The notes below the pieces were generated by a model. It was not told where the DNA came from. It did no database searches and saw nothing but the letters and a program-made list of their open reading frames with translations. Shown here one piece after another: positions 1 to 8,801 of a stretch of 64,000 bases of DNA. The position numbers and the translations under genes were made by a program. The DNA is from Paraburkholderia madseniana. Its GTDB lineage: Bacteria > Pseudomonadota > Gammaproteobacteria > Burkholderiales > Burkholderiaceae. Positions within the stretch are counted from its first letter, which is position 1, and each line of letters opens with the position of its first letter. The DNA is taken from positions 24,722 through 88,721 of the forward strand of contig NZ_VOSW01000035.1 in the NCBI RefSeq assembly GCF_009690905.1, read 5' to 3'.

Positions 1-234
1 CATGCTCTCGAACAGCAAAGGCCGGCTCTTCAATTCGCTAACCGAATAGAGATCGTGCACGATGCGGCTGAAATGCTCGACACGGCCGGTGAGCACCACG
101 TCCGCGCGGCGCTGCAACGACAGCTCGGCGGAGTGGTAGAAATACATGCCCAACGTGCCGATCACCACGCACGCGATCGAGGCGAACAGCACCGTGGTGC
201 GAGCCGTCAACGAACGTTCGGTCCACAGTTTCAT
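1..234 (-). CDS. Sensor histidine kinase, N-terminal part (cut by window edge)
   Basis: The gene runs off the left edge, so only about the first 78 residues are visible. They start MKLWTERSLTARTTVLFA, a basic stretch followed by a hydrophobic segment (about residues 12-33) typical of the first transmembrane helix of CusS/IrlS-type kinases, then the start of a periplasmic sensor region. The ATG (234) overlaps the stop of the response-regulator gene by 4 bases, so the two are co-transcribed and translationally coupled. No catalytic part is in the window. The kinase assignment therefore rests on the N-terminal pattern and on the position behind an OmpR-type regulator. Confidence 0.8.
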   Translation of the reverse strand, partial: MKLWTERSLTARTTVLFASIACVVIGTLGMYFYHSAELSLQRRADVVLTGRVEHFSRIVHDLYSVSELKSRPLLFESM

Positions 235-902
235 GCGCCGTCGCCGAATGTGTAGCCGATGCTGCGCACCGTATGAATCAGCTTCTTTTCAAACGGATGA
301 TCGATCTTTGCGCGCAGCCGTTTGATCGCCACATCGACCACATTGGTGTCGCTGTCGAAGTTCATATCCCACACCTCCGAGGCGATCTGCGTACGCGACA
401 ACGCCTCGCCCTGGCGGCGCACCAGCAGATGCAACAGCATGAATTCCTTATTGGTCAGCGGAATCTCGACGCCTTCGCGCGTCACCTTGCGGCGCAGGAC
501 GTCGAGCTTGAGGTCGGCGATCTCGAACACATCGCTCTCGCGGATCACGCCGCGGCGCAACAGCGTGCGGATGCGCAACACCAGTTCGGTGAACGAGAAC
601 GGCTTGACGAGGTAATCGTCGGCCCCGAGTTCGAGGCCGCGAATGCGGTCGCTGACGTGATCGCGCGCGGTCAGAAAAATGACAGGCAGATCGCGCCGCG
701 CCCGCAGCGCACGCATGATTTCCCAACCGTCGATACCGGGCAGCATCACGTCCAGCACCACGAGGTCATACGCGTGCTCGAGCGCCATGTGCAGCCCATC
801 GGTGCCGGTGCGCGCAAGGTCGACCGCGTAGCCGCTTTCGCGCAGGCCTTTCTTCAGGTAGTCGCCGGTTTTCGGGTCGTCTTCGATGACGAGGATGCTC
901 AT
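231..902 (-). CDS. OmpR/PhoB-family response regulator, heavy-metal/redox (CusR/IrlR/HprR) type
   Basis: A 223-residue DNA-binding response regulator. The receiver domain (about 1-115) has the acidic pair E7-D8-D9, phospho-acceptor D51 in VVLDVMLPGIDGW, and K100 in LVKPFSF. The winged-helix DNA-binding domain fills about 125-220 and ends in the usual RSIGYTF. The start at 902 (MSILVIEDD) is preferred over an in-frame upstream start because the receiver fold begins exactly there. It forms an operon with the partly visible kinase and diverges from the DUF5666/cytochrome/oxidoreductase genes. A CusR-type box in the divergent gap makes that operon its likely target. The subfamily includes copper sensors and the peroxide/hypochlorite sensor HprR, so the signal cannot be told from sequence alone. 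Confidence 0.9.
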   Translation of the reverse strand: MSILVIEDDPKTGDYLKKGLRESGYAVDLARTGTDGLHMALEHAYDLVVLDVMLPGIDGWEIMRALRARRDLPVIFLTARDHVSDRIRGLELGADDYLVKPFSFTELVLRIRTLLRRGVIRESDVFEIADLKLDVLRRKVTREGVEIPLTNKEFMLLHLLVRRQGEALSRTQIASEVWDMNFDSDTNVVDVAIKRLRAKIDHPFEKKLIHTVRSIGYTFGDGA

Positions 903-999
903 GATGCCTGGTTTCCGACCCCGAGCGCCGCCGTGGGCGTGGGTCATGAATGTGGACGTGGATATGGCGGCCATTCTACGTGGCCGCGGCGCGCCGTTC

Positions 1000-1015
1000 A
1001 TGACGTTTTTGTCAT
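1000..1015. promoter_or_regulatory. Candidate CusR/HprR-type operator (cop box)
   Basis: The sequence ATGACGTTTTTGTCAT matches the known CusR/PcoR/HprR-type box (ATGACAA-N2-TTGTCAT) at 12 of its 14 fixed positions and has the right 16-bp length. It lies in the divergent gap, 98 bp from the regulator start and 71 bp from the start of the plus-strand gene. Binding by the adjacent regulator is inferred. Confidence 0.6.
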
Positions 1016-1086
1016 CCGTCTGTCACTTGGCGGAGCCGATCGCGCGCCTAACCTGACGCTATCTTTCACCCACCCAGAGCAGACTC

Positions 1087-1719
1087 ATGAAGATTGTCTC
1101 CGCTAATGCGATGCGCGCCTTCGTTGCCCCCGCGCTCGTCGCCGCCTCATTGTTCGCAGCAGGATCCGTCGCGCAAGCTCAGAGCGCCGCGCCCACCGGC
1201 GTGCGTGGCACCGTGACCGCGCTCTCGGGCGACGTGCTGAAAGTCCACACGCGCGACGGCAAAGACGTCGACGTGAAACTCGCCAAAGACACGCCGATTC
1301 GCGGCGTGACGATTGCCGACGTGAACGACATCAAGCCGGACAGCTATGTCGGCACCGCCGCGATCCCGCAGCCCGACGGCTCGCTGAAGGCGCTCGAAGT
1401 GCACGTATTCCCGGCCAGCATGCGTGGCTCCGGCGAAGGTCACCGCCCGTGGGACCTCGGCTCGAACAGCACGATGACCAACGGCACGGTGGGCTCGCTC
1501 GTGGTCAGCAACGGCCGCACGATCACGGTCAAGTACAAGGACGGTGAAAAGAAAATCGTGATTCCGCAAGACGTGCCTATCGTCGCGCTCGAACCGGGTG
1601 ACCGCGCACTGTTGGTGCCGGGCGCGAAGGTCGTGCTGTTCGCCCATAAGGAAGCCGATGGCTCGATGGCGGCGAATTTCATCTCCGCAGGTGAGCACGG
1701 CGTAACGCCGCCGATGTAA
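1087..1719 (+). CDS. Exported DUF5666-like protein
   Basis: A 210-residue protein with a clear Sec signal peptide (about 1-32, cleavage near AQAQS). The mature part holds two similar beta-rich units of roughly 60-70 residues: V-R-G-T-V-T-A-L-S near 40 and G-T-V-G-S-L-V near 134, each followed by a V-K/D-V run. This is the OB-like repeat style of DUF5666 proteins. No enzyme motif or cysteine is visible. It is divergent from a metal/redox two-component system and is followed by a terminator-like hairpin, then by a cytochrome b and a molybdenum oxidoreductase. A periplasmic role in metal or redox stress is inferred from context only. Confidence 0.75.
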   Translation: MKIVSANAMRAFVAPALVAASLFAAGSVAQAQSAAPTGVRGTVTALSGDVLKVHTRDGKDVDVKLAKDTPIRGVTIADVNDIKPDSYVGTAAIPQPDGSLKALEVHVFPASMRGSGEGHRPWDLGSNSTMTNGTVGSLVVSNGRTITVKYKDGEKKIVIPQDVPIVALEPGDRALLVPGAKVVLFAHKEADGSMAANFISAGEHGVTPPM

Positions 1720-1762
1720 TACGGCGTTTCTTCAACCGTTCGCCCTTTTTAGCTGCTCGAAC

Positions 1763-1798
1763 AGCCGCGTGCCTCAATGACGCGGCTTTCAGATTTTT
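1763..1798 (+). terminator. Terminator-like hairpin after the DUF5666-like gene
   Basis: A perfect 8-bp stem AGCCGCGT/ACGCGGCT with a 9-base loop is followed by a T-rich run (TTCAGATTTTT). It sits 44 bp after the DUF5666-like stop and 23 bp before the cytochrome gene, so the latter may depend on read-through or on its own promoter. Confidence 0.65.
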
Positions 1799-1820
1799 CC
1801 TTGTTTCATCACCGCTCACC

Positions 1821-2449
1821 ATGCCCAAACCGCAAGCGCGCTTCATCGTCCACCCATTCGTCGTACGAATTACGCACTGGATCAACGCGTTTGCCATGGT
1901 CTGCATGGTGATGAGCGGCTGGGCGATCTATAACGCGTCGCCCTTCTTTCCGTTCAAGTTTCCGGTGTGGGCGACCGTAGGTGGCTGGCTGGGCGGCTCG
2001 ATTGCATGGCACTTTGCGGCCATGTGGCTGCTGTGCGCTAACGGCCTGCTGTATCTGGCGTATGGCATCGGGCGTGGGCATTTTCGTCGCAAGCTATTGC
2101 CTGTCTATCCACGCGACGTCGTACACGATGCCGCATTAGCGATGCGGTTCAAGCTGCCGCACGATACGGGCAAATACAACGCGGTGCAGCGCGCGCTCTA
2201 TCTCTTCGTATTGTTCCTTGGCGTGCTGCTGGTCGCGTCGGGGCTTTCGATCTGGAAGCCAGTGCAGTTCTCGTGGCTTACCGCACTGTTCGGTGGTTTC
2301 GATTTCGCACGTCGCGTGCATTTTGTCGCGATGGCCGGCGTGGTGGGTTTTGTCGTCGTGCATCTGGCGCTGGTGCTATTGGTGCCGCGCACGTTGCTGC
2401 CGATGTTGACCGGCCGCGCCCGACTGTCCACGCACGAAAGGAGCGAAGC

Positions 2450-2453
<4 letters not shown>
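1821..2453 (+). CDS. Membrane cytochrome b (cytochrome b561 / hydrogenase-type b)
   Basis: A 210-residue integral membrane protein with about four hydrophobic helices (near 20-40, 60-80, 125-145 and 165-190). Histidines lie at helix positions suited to haem b: RITHWINAF near the N-terminus, AWHFA, RRVHFVAMAG and VVHLAL. This matches the cytochrome b561/Ni-Fe-hydrogenase cytochrome b family, which passes electrons between quinones and a periplasmic partner. Its stop overlaps the start of the molybdopterin oxidoreductase by 4 bases, so the two very likely form one membrane-linked redox enzyme. The pairing resembles MsrP-MsrQ in logic, but this cytochrome belongs to a different family from MsrQ. 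Confidence 0.9.
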
Positions 2454-3223
<770 letters not shown>

Positions 3224-3241
3224 CGCTTCCCGGGAACGCGC

Positions 3242-4228
3242 TTATACCGCGGTCACATAACGCGGGACCGGCCTGACCACGCGCGGCGGCGGCGGTGCAT
3301 CGTACACGGTGCGCATGCGCTTGACTTCATCGACCGGGCTCAGGCCGAACAGACGCTTGAACTCGCGGCTGAATTGCGACGCGCTTTCGTAACCGACGCG
3401 TGCCGCTGCCGCACCGGCATTCAAACCGTCGTGCGCCATCAGCAAACGCGCGTGATGCAAACGCGTGGTCTTCACGTACTGCATCGGCGAGGTCGCCGTC
3501 ACGGCCTTGAATTGCGCATGAAAAACGGCGAGGCTCATGCCCGCTTCAGAGGCGAGCGTATCGACGTCGAGTTGCCCCTGATAATCGGCGTGGATACGCC
3601 TTAACGCTTTGGCGATGCGGCCGAAATGATTCTGATGCGTGAGCGCCGCGCGAATCGCATCGCCCTGCTCGCCCGTCAACACGCGATAACAGATTTCGCG
3701 GACCACGCCTGGCGCCAGAATCCGCGCATCGAGCGGTGAGGCCAACGCGTCCATCAAACGCTGCACGGCGTTGGACAGGGCCGGGTCCAGCGGCGTCGAA
3801 TAGATGCCGAGCGGCTCGTTCTGCGTAGCGCCCTGCGTTTCGTTCAGCGCCATCAGCAACTCGGCCACCATGGTCAGATCGACACGCACCGAGATCGCGA
3901 GGAACGGCTCTTCCGGACTCGCTTCGGTTTCGCATTCGAACGGCAGCGGCACCGACAGCACCAGGTATTGCTGTGCGTCGTACTGGAACACCTGATCGCC
4001 GAGAAAACCGCGCTTGCGGCCCTGACAGACGATCACGATGCTCGGCTCGTACATCACGGGCATACGCGGCATCGGACTATTGGCGCGCAACAGGTTGACA
4101 CCTTCGAAACTCGAACGCGTCACGCCCGGTTTGGGCGCGAGCAAATCGAACAAATCGACCAGACGCTGCTGGGCAGGATCGGCGGGGCCGCCAGCGGCCG
4201 GGACGGGTTCAACGGAACGGGTTGACAT
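3242..4228 (-). CDS. AraC-family transcriptional regulator
   Basis: A 328-residue regulator. An N-terminal AraC_N cupin-like domain (about 25-190) is followed by two helix-turn-helix motifs at the C-terminus (about 225-320): the first around LDVDTLASEAGMSLAVFH, the second around ARVGYESASQFSREFKRLFG. This layout is typical of regulators next to alcohol or aldehyde dehydrogenases. The start at 4228 (MSTRSVEPVP) is chosen over an in-frame start at 4381, whose extra residues look like non-coding DNA. It diverges from the alcohol dehydrogenase gene, its likely target, and is convergent with the oxidoreductase gene, only 18 bp away. Confidence 0.9.
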   Translation of the reverse strand: MSTRSVEPVPAAGGPADPAQQRLVDLFDLLAPKPGVTRSSFEGVNLLRANSPMPRMPVMYEPSIVIVCQGRKRGFLGDQVFQYDAQQYLVLSVPLPFECETEASPEEPFLAISVRVDLTMVAELLMALNETQGATQNEPLGIYSTPLDPALSNAVQRLMDALASPLDARILAPGVVREICYRVLTGEQGDAIRAALTHQNHFGRIAKALRRIHADYQGQLDVDTLASEAGMSLAVFHAQFKAVTATSPMQYVKTTRLHHARLLMAHDGLNAGAAAARVGYESASQFSREFKRLFGLSPVDEVKRMRTVYDAPPPPRVVRPVPRYVTAV

Positions 4229-4548
4229 GACGGTATAGTGACGTGCAAGAGAATAATGCTTGAAATTTAGCACCAAACGACCTACTGCGCTCACCGCCAG
4301 GAGTTTTAGGCAAACCTTCAAGACATTCAGGTATTCCCCGGTTCGCTCCCGGCCCCTACTATGGGAACCCTGCCGGATCATCTATTTCCACGCTGCGCCG
4401 GGCTCGGTTACCTGCTCACCGTTTCGGTGAATACGTCAACCACCGCCTGCGCCCTGATCCCGGTTCATGACAAGGTTTGGCCGCATCGGCGACGCGCGTC
4501 GCCCATCGCCGGCGCCTTGCGACACCACCCTCTTTGCTGGAGTTACCC
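4229..4548. promoter_or_regulatory. Divergent control region araC-type gene / alcohol dehydrogenase
   Basis: About 320 bp with no credible gene. It should hold both divergent promoters. A perfect inverted repeat TCACCG-TTT-CGGTGA lies at 4416-4430, and an A/T-richer stretch near 4235-4275 is next to the regulator start. No -35/-10 pair is convincing by eye, so the assignment rests on position. Confidence 0.4.
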
Positions 4549-5601
4549 ATGAGCACGACTTACGCCTATGCAGCGACCGACGCTACCGCGCCGCTCGCTC
4601 CGTTCGAAATTCAGCGCCGCGAACTGCGCGCCCATGACGTGCAGATGGAAGTCCTGTTTTGCGGCGTGTGCCATTCCGACTTGCATCAGGCACGCAACGA
4701 ATGGAAGAACACGATTTTTCCGGTGGTGCCGGGCCATGAAATTGTCGGTCGTGTGACGGCGGTTGGCCCGGACGTGACGAAGTACAAGGCAGGCGATCTG
4801 GTGGGCGTGGGATGCCTGGTCGATTCGTGCCGCACATGTGCAAGTTGCGAGGAAGGTCTCGAGCAGTATTGCGAAAACGGTTTTGTCGGCACGTACAACG
4901 GTGTGGACCGGGTTGACGGTCAGATCACTTACGGCGGCTATTCGACGCAACTGGTGGTGGACGAGGCATTTACGCTGCGCGTGCCGGAGAATCTCGACCC
5001 GGCGGGTGTGGCGCCGTTGCTATGCGCGGGTATCACGACGTATTCGCCGCTGCGCACTTGGGGTGCCGGTCCCGGCAAGAAGGTCGGGATTGTCGGCCTG
5101 GGCGGCCTCGGTCACATGGGCGTGAAGCTGGCCCGTGCGATGGGTGCGCATGTCGTGTTGTTTACGACGTCGCCGTCGAAGATTGAAGATGCCAAGCGGC
5201 TTGGTGCGCATGAGGTTGTCATTTCGAAGAATGCTGAAGAGATGGGCGCGCATGCTAACAGCTTCGATTTCATTCTGAATACTGTGGCTGCGCAGCATGA
5301 TTTGAATCCGTTTTTGAATTTGCTGAAGCGTGATGGGACGATGACGCTGGTTGGGGCGCCGGAGCATGACCATCCGTCGCCGCAGGTGTTCAATCTGATC
5401 TTTAAGCGCCGCAGGCTGGCTGGGTCGTTGATTGGTGGGATTGCTGAGACGCAGGAAATGCTCGATTTTTGCGGCGAGCATGGGATTACTTCGGATATTG
5501 AGGTGATCCCTATGCAGGGGATTAATGAGGCTTATGAACGGATGCTTAAGAGTGATGTTAAGTATCGGTTTGTTGTTGATCTGGATTCCTTACGGAAGTG
5601 A
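4549..5601 (+). CDS. Zinc-dependent NAD(P) alcohol dehydrogenase (cinnamyl-alcohol/YahK type)
   Basis: A 350-residue medium-chain dehydrogenase that interconverts alcohols and aldehydes. Catalytic-zinc residues are seen in FCGVCHSDLH and the GHEIVG motif. The structural-zinc lobe has four cysteines in the CRTCASCEEGLEQYC region. The Rossmann motif is GLGGLGHMGVKLA, and the TTSPSK sequence after the second strand favours NADPH. This combination fits the YahK/cinnamyl-alcohol dehydrogenase branch. The start is MSTTYAYAA. It probably answers to the divergent AraC regulator. The last ~400 bp are unusually G/T-rich with T/G-ending codons, unlike the first half, on the side facing the large inverted repeat. 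Confidence 0.93.
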   Translation: MSTTYAYAATDATAPLAPFEIQRRELRAHDVQMEVLFCGVCHSDLHQARNEWKNTIFPVVPGHEIVGRVTAVGPDVTKYKAGDLVGVGCLVDSCRTCASCEEGLEQYCENGFVGTYNGVDRVDGQITYGGYSTQLVVDEAFTLRVPENLDPAGVAPLLCAGITTYSPLRTWGAGPGKKVGIVGLGGLGHMGVKLARAMGAHVVLFTTSPSKIEDAKRLGAHEVVISKNAEEMGAHANSFDFILNTVAAQHDLNPFLNLLKRDGTMTLVGAPEHDHPSPQVFNLIFKRRRLAGSLIGGIAETQEMLDFCGEHGITSDIEVIPMQGINEAYERMLKSDVKYRFVVDLDSLRK

Positions 5602-5635
5602 TTTTGGTTTTTTGCCTTTAGCGGCGGCATTGGCC

Positions 5636-5856
5636 GTGTTCTTAGGGCTTTGGCCTTTCCTTGAATTGTTAGTGGTCTATTAGTGTTGCCCCTGTGCGGG
5701 GCGGCACCTACTTCTCTTTGCCGGCTGCAAAGAGAAGTAGGCAAGAGAAAGCAGCTCAAACCACTCCTGCTAAGCGGGTCCCGTAGTCTGCTGCGGGTAG
5801 TGGTGCATCTGGAATCCGTGTTCTCGCACATTCCGCGTTAGTGACAAAGGTGTCAT
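5636..5856 (+). repeat. Left arm of a large inverted repeat
   Basis: A 221-bp arm that pairs with 6161-6382 in opposite orientation with only scattered mismatches, judged by direct reading. It contains two smaller perfect palindromes. One is GCCCC-TGTGC-GGGGC at 5688-5702. The other is a 15-bp stem CCTACTTCTCTTTGC/GCAAAGAGAAGTAGG around CGGCT at 5707-5741. It begins 34 bp after the dehydrogenase stop. No ORF in it looks like a real protein. Confidence 0.9.
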
Positions 5857-6160
5857 CAGCTCCCACTCCGCACTGCGTGCGTCGCGGACGGGTTTGCATG
5901 GGAAACCGGCGGCTTCGGTTGAGGTTTGTGGGGGCCGTCGGCTTCGCCTTGGCGAGGCGCCGTCGCACTCATAGGCGAACCCCACTTCAAATAAAGATCG
6001 ATCACTCGCGGTGGCAGTGGCGATGCAATAACGAGTCATGGTGCCGGAAAAACACGAGAGCCCAAACCCAAAGGCTTAAACGCGAGAGCGCCAACGCAAG
6101 GACCAACGTAGCTGGCGGTTTTAAGAAGTACTCTTCGGCGCGCGCAGCGCCGCCGGAAGT
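5857..6160. other. Spacer between the inverted-repeat arms; no gene seen
   Basis: A 304-bp loop. A 107-codon frame crosses it, but its Arg/Ala-rich composition without domain features looks like chance coding. There is no transposase remnant. A G-rich stretch near 5920-5950 and an A/C-rich stretch near 6045-6090 are notable. It may be the body of a non-autonomous repeat element. Confidence 0.5.
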
Positions 6161-6382
6161 ATGACGCCCTTGTCACTGGCGCATGCAGGTGCACGAACAC
6201 AGATTCCAGATGCACCACTACCCGCAGCAGACCACGGGCCCCACTTAGCAGGAGTGGTTTGAGCTGCTTTCTCTTGCCTACTTCTCTTTGCAGCCGGCAA
6301 AGAGAAGTAGGTGCCGCCCCGCACAGGGGCAACGCCAATAGACCACTAACAATTCAAGGAAAGGCCAAAGCCCTAAGAACAC
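6161..6382 (-). repeat. Right arm of a large inverted repeat
   Basis: Reverse complement of 5636-5856. Matching starts at ATGACGCCCTTGTCAC and ends at CCTAAGAACAC. It carries the same nested palindromes: stem 6277-6291/6297-6311 around AGCCG, and GCCCC-GCACA-GGGGC at 6316-6330. It ends 62 bp before the LysR-type start. Confidence 0.9.
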
Positions 6383-6444
6383 TGACAAACAAGCGCCGCG
6401 CAGGCAAAACCCACACCTTTATTTCACCAACAGGAGTTTGCATC

Positions 6445-7401
6445 GTGATTGACAGAATAACTGCAATGCGGACATTCATCCGAATCGTGGACACCAACAG
6501 CTTCACCCGCGCAGCGGAGTCTCTCAACATCCCTCGCGCGACAGCGACAACCATCGTCCAGAATCTGGAAGCCCTACTAGGCACCGCCCTCCTAACCCGC
6601 ACGACGCGGCGCCTGAGCATCACCCCTGAAGGCGCAGCCTACTACGAACGCTGCGCGCAGATCCTCGCCGACATCGACGAAATGGAAGCGAGCCTCCGTC
6701 ACGCAACGGATAACCTGACCGGCCGCCTGCGCATAGAAATGCCCGGCGCGGTAGCAAGCACCATCGTCCTTCCAGCACTGGAAGACTTCCACGCCCGCTA
6801 TCCGAATCTCGATCTCGCCATCGGCATCAGCAACCGCACGGTTGACCTGATCTCGGAAGCCATCGACTGCAGTATCCAGCTAGGCGAATTGCCAGACTCG
6901 AATCTGATCGCGCGGCAATTGGGCACCCTCGAGCACGTGACATGCGCAAGCCCGGCTTATCTGGCCCGACATGGCACGCCCGTCGACCTCGACGATCTGC
7001 GCGGACACGTCGCCGTCAATTGCATGTCGCCGCATAACGGCCGCGAAGTCGATTTCGACTTCGAAGTGGACGGCGAAGCGCAAAACGTCAAGGTCAGAGG
7101 CTTCGTTAAAGTCAGCGACGAGCAGGCTTATCTCACCTGCGGATTGCAAGGCCTGGGGTTGATCCAGCCCGCGCGAATCGCGGCACAGCCCTACCTCGAT
7201 TCAGGACTGTTGCGCGAAGTACTGCCGCAATGGAAACCCGTGCCGATGCCGGTCTCCGTCGCGTATGTGAAGAACCGCCGGGTGTCCCCACGCGTGCGGG
7301 CCTTCGTCGACTGGCTCGCAGAGTTATTCGAGCAGACCGAACACGTCAATCAGGACCTGTCGCGAGTCCGTCAGTTGTTGCGCGGTCTCCATCCCGCTTG
7401 A
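6445..7401 (+). CDS. LysR-family transcriptional regulator
   Basis: A 318-residue LysR-type regulator. The N-terminal winged helix-turn-helix (about 5-64) contains FIRIVDTNSFTRAAESL and the linker helix; the effector-binding domain spans about 90-300. I place the start at the GTG at 6445 (VIDRITAMRTF), with CAGGAG eight bases upstream. A longer frame would begin inside the inverted repeat and encode repeat sequence. No divergent target gene is adjacent: the repeat lies upstream and a gene relic downstream, so its regulon is unknown. The first ~200 bp are A/C-rich and G-poor compared with the rest of the gene. Confidence 0.88.
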   Translation: MIDRITAMRTFIRIVDTNSFTRAAESLNIPRATATTIVQNLEALLGTALLTRTTRRLSITPEGAAYYERCAQILADIDEMEASLRHATDNLTGRLRIEMPGAVASTIVLPALEDFHARYPNLDLAIGISNRTVDLISEAIDCSIQLGELPDSNLIARQLGTLEHVTCASPAYLARHGTPVDLDDLRGHVAVNCMSPHNGREVDFDFEVDGEAQNVKVRGFVKVSDEQAYLTCGLQGLGLIQPARIAAQPYLDSGLLREVLPQWKPVPMPVSVAYVKNRRVSPRVRAFVDWLAELFEQTEHVNQDLSRVRQLLRGLHPA

Positions 7402-7432
7402 GGCGGGTTTCATGCAGGCCCGCAACACCACG

Positions 7433-7726
7433 TCAGTTCGGTAGTGTCACCGGCACCGGACGTGTCAGCAGATCAACGTGGAAATTGAAAAAGCTCGGAT
7501 TGTCGAAGCGTTTCACCACCGTCATCTTCTGCAAACCCGCCGGCGGGGAACTGGTGTAACCGGTCGACTTGCCGTCATTGGCGCCGAAGCTCATATCCAC
7601 ATCGACCCATTCATCCACCGTCTGCGTCGCGAACGACGGATGCATCAGATACGCCAGCGTCAGCGGTCAGCCGCGCGGACCATGGACCTGGTAGCCGCGA
7701 GTCACGAAGACAAGCGGCGCATTACG
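7433..7726 (-). pseudogene. Gene relic with an in-frame stop
   Basis: Reading the minus strand from 7726, a protein-like frame gives RNAPLVFVTRGYQVHGPRG, then TGA at 7667-7669, then PLTLAYLMHPSF and about 65 more residues ending in TLPN. The sequence on both sides of the stop reads as one continuous protein-like segment in one frame, which suggests a nonsense mutation in the 3' end of a decayed gene. The upstream part is gone, because the neighbouring minus-strand gene ends at 7732. I do not recognise the family. If the lower part were expressed alone it would be a 70-residue protein starting at 7645. Confidence 0.45.
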
Positions 7727-7731
7727 CGAAC

Positions 7732-8676
7732 TTACGGCTGACGTGCCTGCGGCGCAGCCCCCGGACAAGCCGGGTCTTTACCCCAATGTCCATCGCACAC
7801 GCGCCAGCGGCACAACTGGTCTTCGAAGAAGCCGCGTTGCCCGCACTCTTTCACGCGTTCGGCCAGCTTGGCGTTCCCAGGCGCAGCCGATGCGCTGACC
7901 TTGGTGGCCGTGCTGCCGTCTGCCGCTTTCGCGTCGGCCGGTTTGGTGCGCGCCACGAGCGCAGCCAATAGATCGGCATCCGAATCATCTTTCGAAGCAT
8001 TACCAGTCGGACGCGATTTCTTCGTTTGAGCGACCGCGGTCGGCGCGCTCGCGTGATGATTGCTTGCGCTCGCGCTTTCCTTCTTGCTGTGCGCCGTCGT
8101 GTCGTGTTTCGCATTGCTGGCGACAGCCGTCGAGCTCTTAGCGTGCTTTGCCGCCGGCACCGTGACCGCCGACGCGGCCGCTGCGGACGCAACCGGTGTA
8201 GACGCGTTGCTCGGCTCAGCGCCATCGGCAAGGGCGCGCGATAAGCGGCTTTCATCGCCACTTGCAGGCGCACTCGCGGAGGCCGCTGGCGCCTTGCTGT
8301 CGCTGTCGTCAGCAACGATCGTGGCCGCTTGCGACGACGCTGCAGCCGGCGCCTCCGCTTTCGCAGTGACCTGCGCAGCACCGCTCGCGGCGGACGCCGG
8401 CACAGCAGCTTTCCCTGGGTTGGCGGGCGTGGCCGACGCCAACGACTCCGTCTGCACACGCTGCTGCATATGCCACGCACCCCAACCGCCGGCCGCGATC
8501 ACCAGCAAGGCGACCAGCAGGAGCGGCGTTTTCGACCGGCGTGGTTTATCGGCAGGCGGCTCGACACGGCCTTCCAGATTCGCGAGGATTCGCGAACCAT
8601 TGCCATCGGCGCCCTTAGCCTTATCGGATAACAGGCTAGGTGGGGCTTTGGAATTCGAACTTTCCGGCGCATTCAT
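7732..8676 (-). CDS. Ala/Ser-rich single-span membrane protein at the type VI locus edge
   Basis: A 314-residue protein of unrecognised family. It has a cytoplasmic N-terminus (1-48), one membrane helix at about 50-66 (LLLVALLVIAAGGWGAW), then a long low-complexity Ala/Ser/Thr/Lys region. It ends in a compact tail with four cysteines (motif C-x10-C-x4-C-x9-C, near GFFEDQLCRWRVCDGHWG). The Cys tail probably folds in the periplasm with disulfides. It diverges from the TagX-like peptidase gene with a 125-bp gap. Its position suggests an accessory role in type VI secretion or cell-wall interaction, but nothing in the sequence proves this. Confidence 0.7.
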   Translation of the reverse strand: MNAPESSNSKAPPSLLSDKAKGADGNGSRILANLEGRVEPPADKPRRSKTPLLLVALLVIAAGGWGAWHMQQRVQTESLASATPANPGKAAVPASAASGAAQVTAKAEAPAAASSQAATIVADDSDSKAPAASASAPASGDESRLSRALADGAEPSNASTPVASAAAASAVTVPAAKHAKSSTAVASNAKHDTTAHSKKESASASNHHASAPTAVAQTKKSRPTGNASKDDSDADLLAALVARTKPADAKAADGSTATKVSASAAPGNAKLAERVKECGQRGFFEDQLCRWRVCDGHWGKDPACPGAAPQARQP

Positions 8677-8801
8677 TCACTGTCTCATTGAATCCTGGAT
8701 TATTTCGCCGTGATAATACCGTTCCGGCTCCTCTCCGAGCAGGCCTGATTCTAAGAGCAAGCATTACAAAATACAATTGTTTCCAATTTCCGGGGTCGAC
8801 T

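Noticed and set aside
273..1106. 277-codon plus-strand frame over the response regulator gene
   Set aside because: Antisense to the response regulator and ending in the next gene. Codon composition fits a mirror frame, not a protein.
5841..6164. 107-codon frame in the inverted-repeat loop
   Set aside because: Arg-rich, without domain or start signal. Its ends run into the repeat arms.
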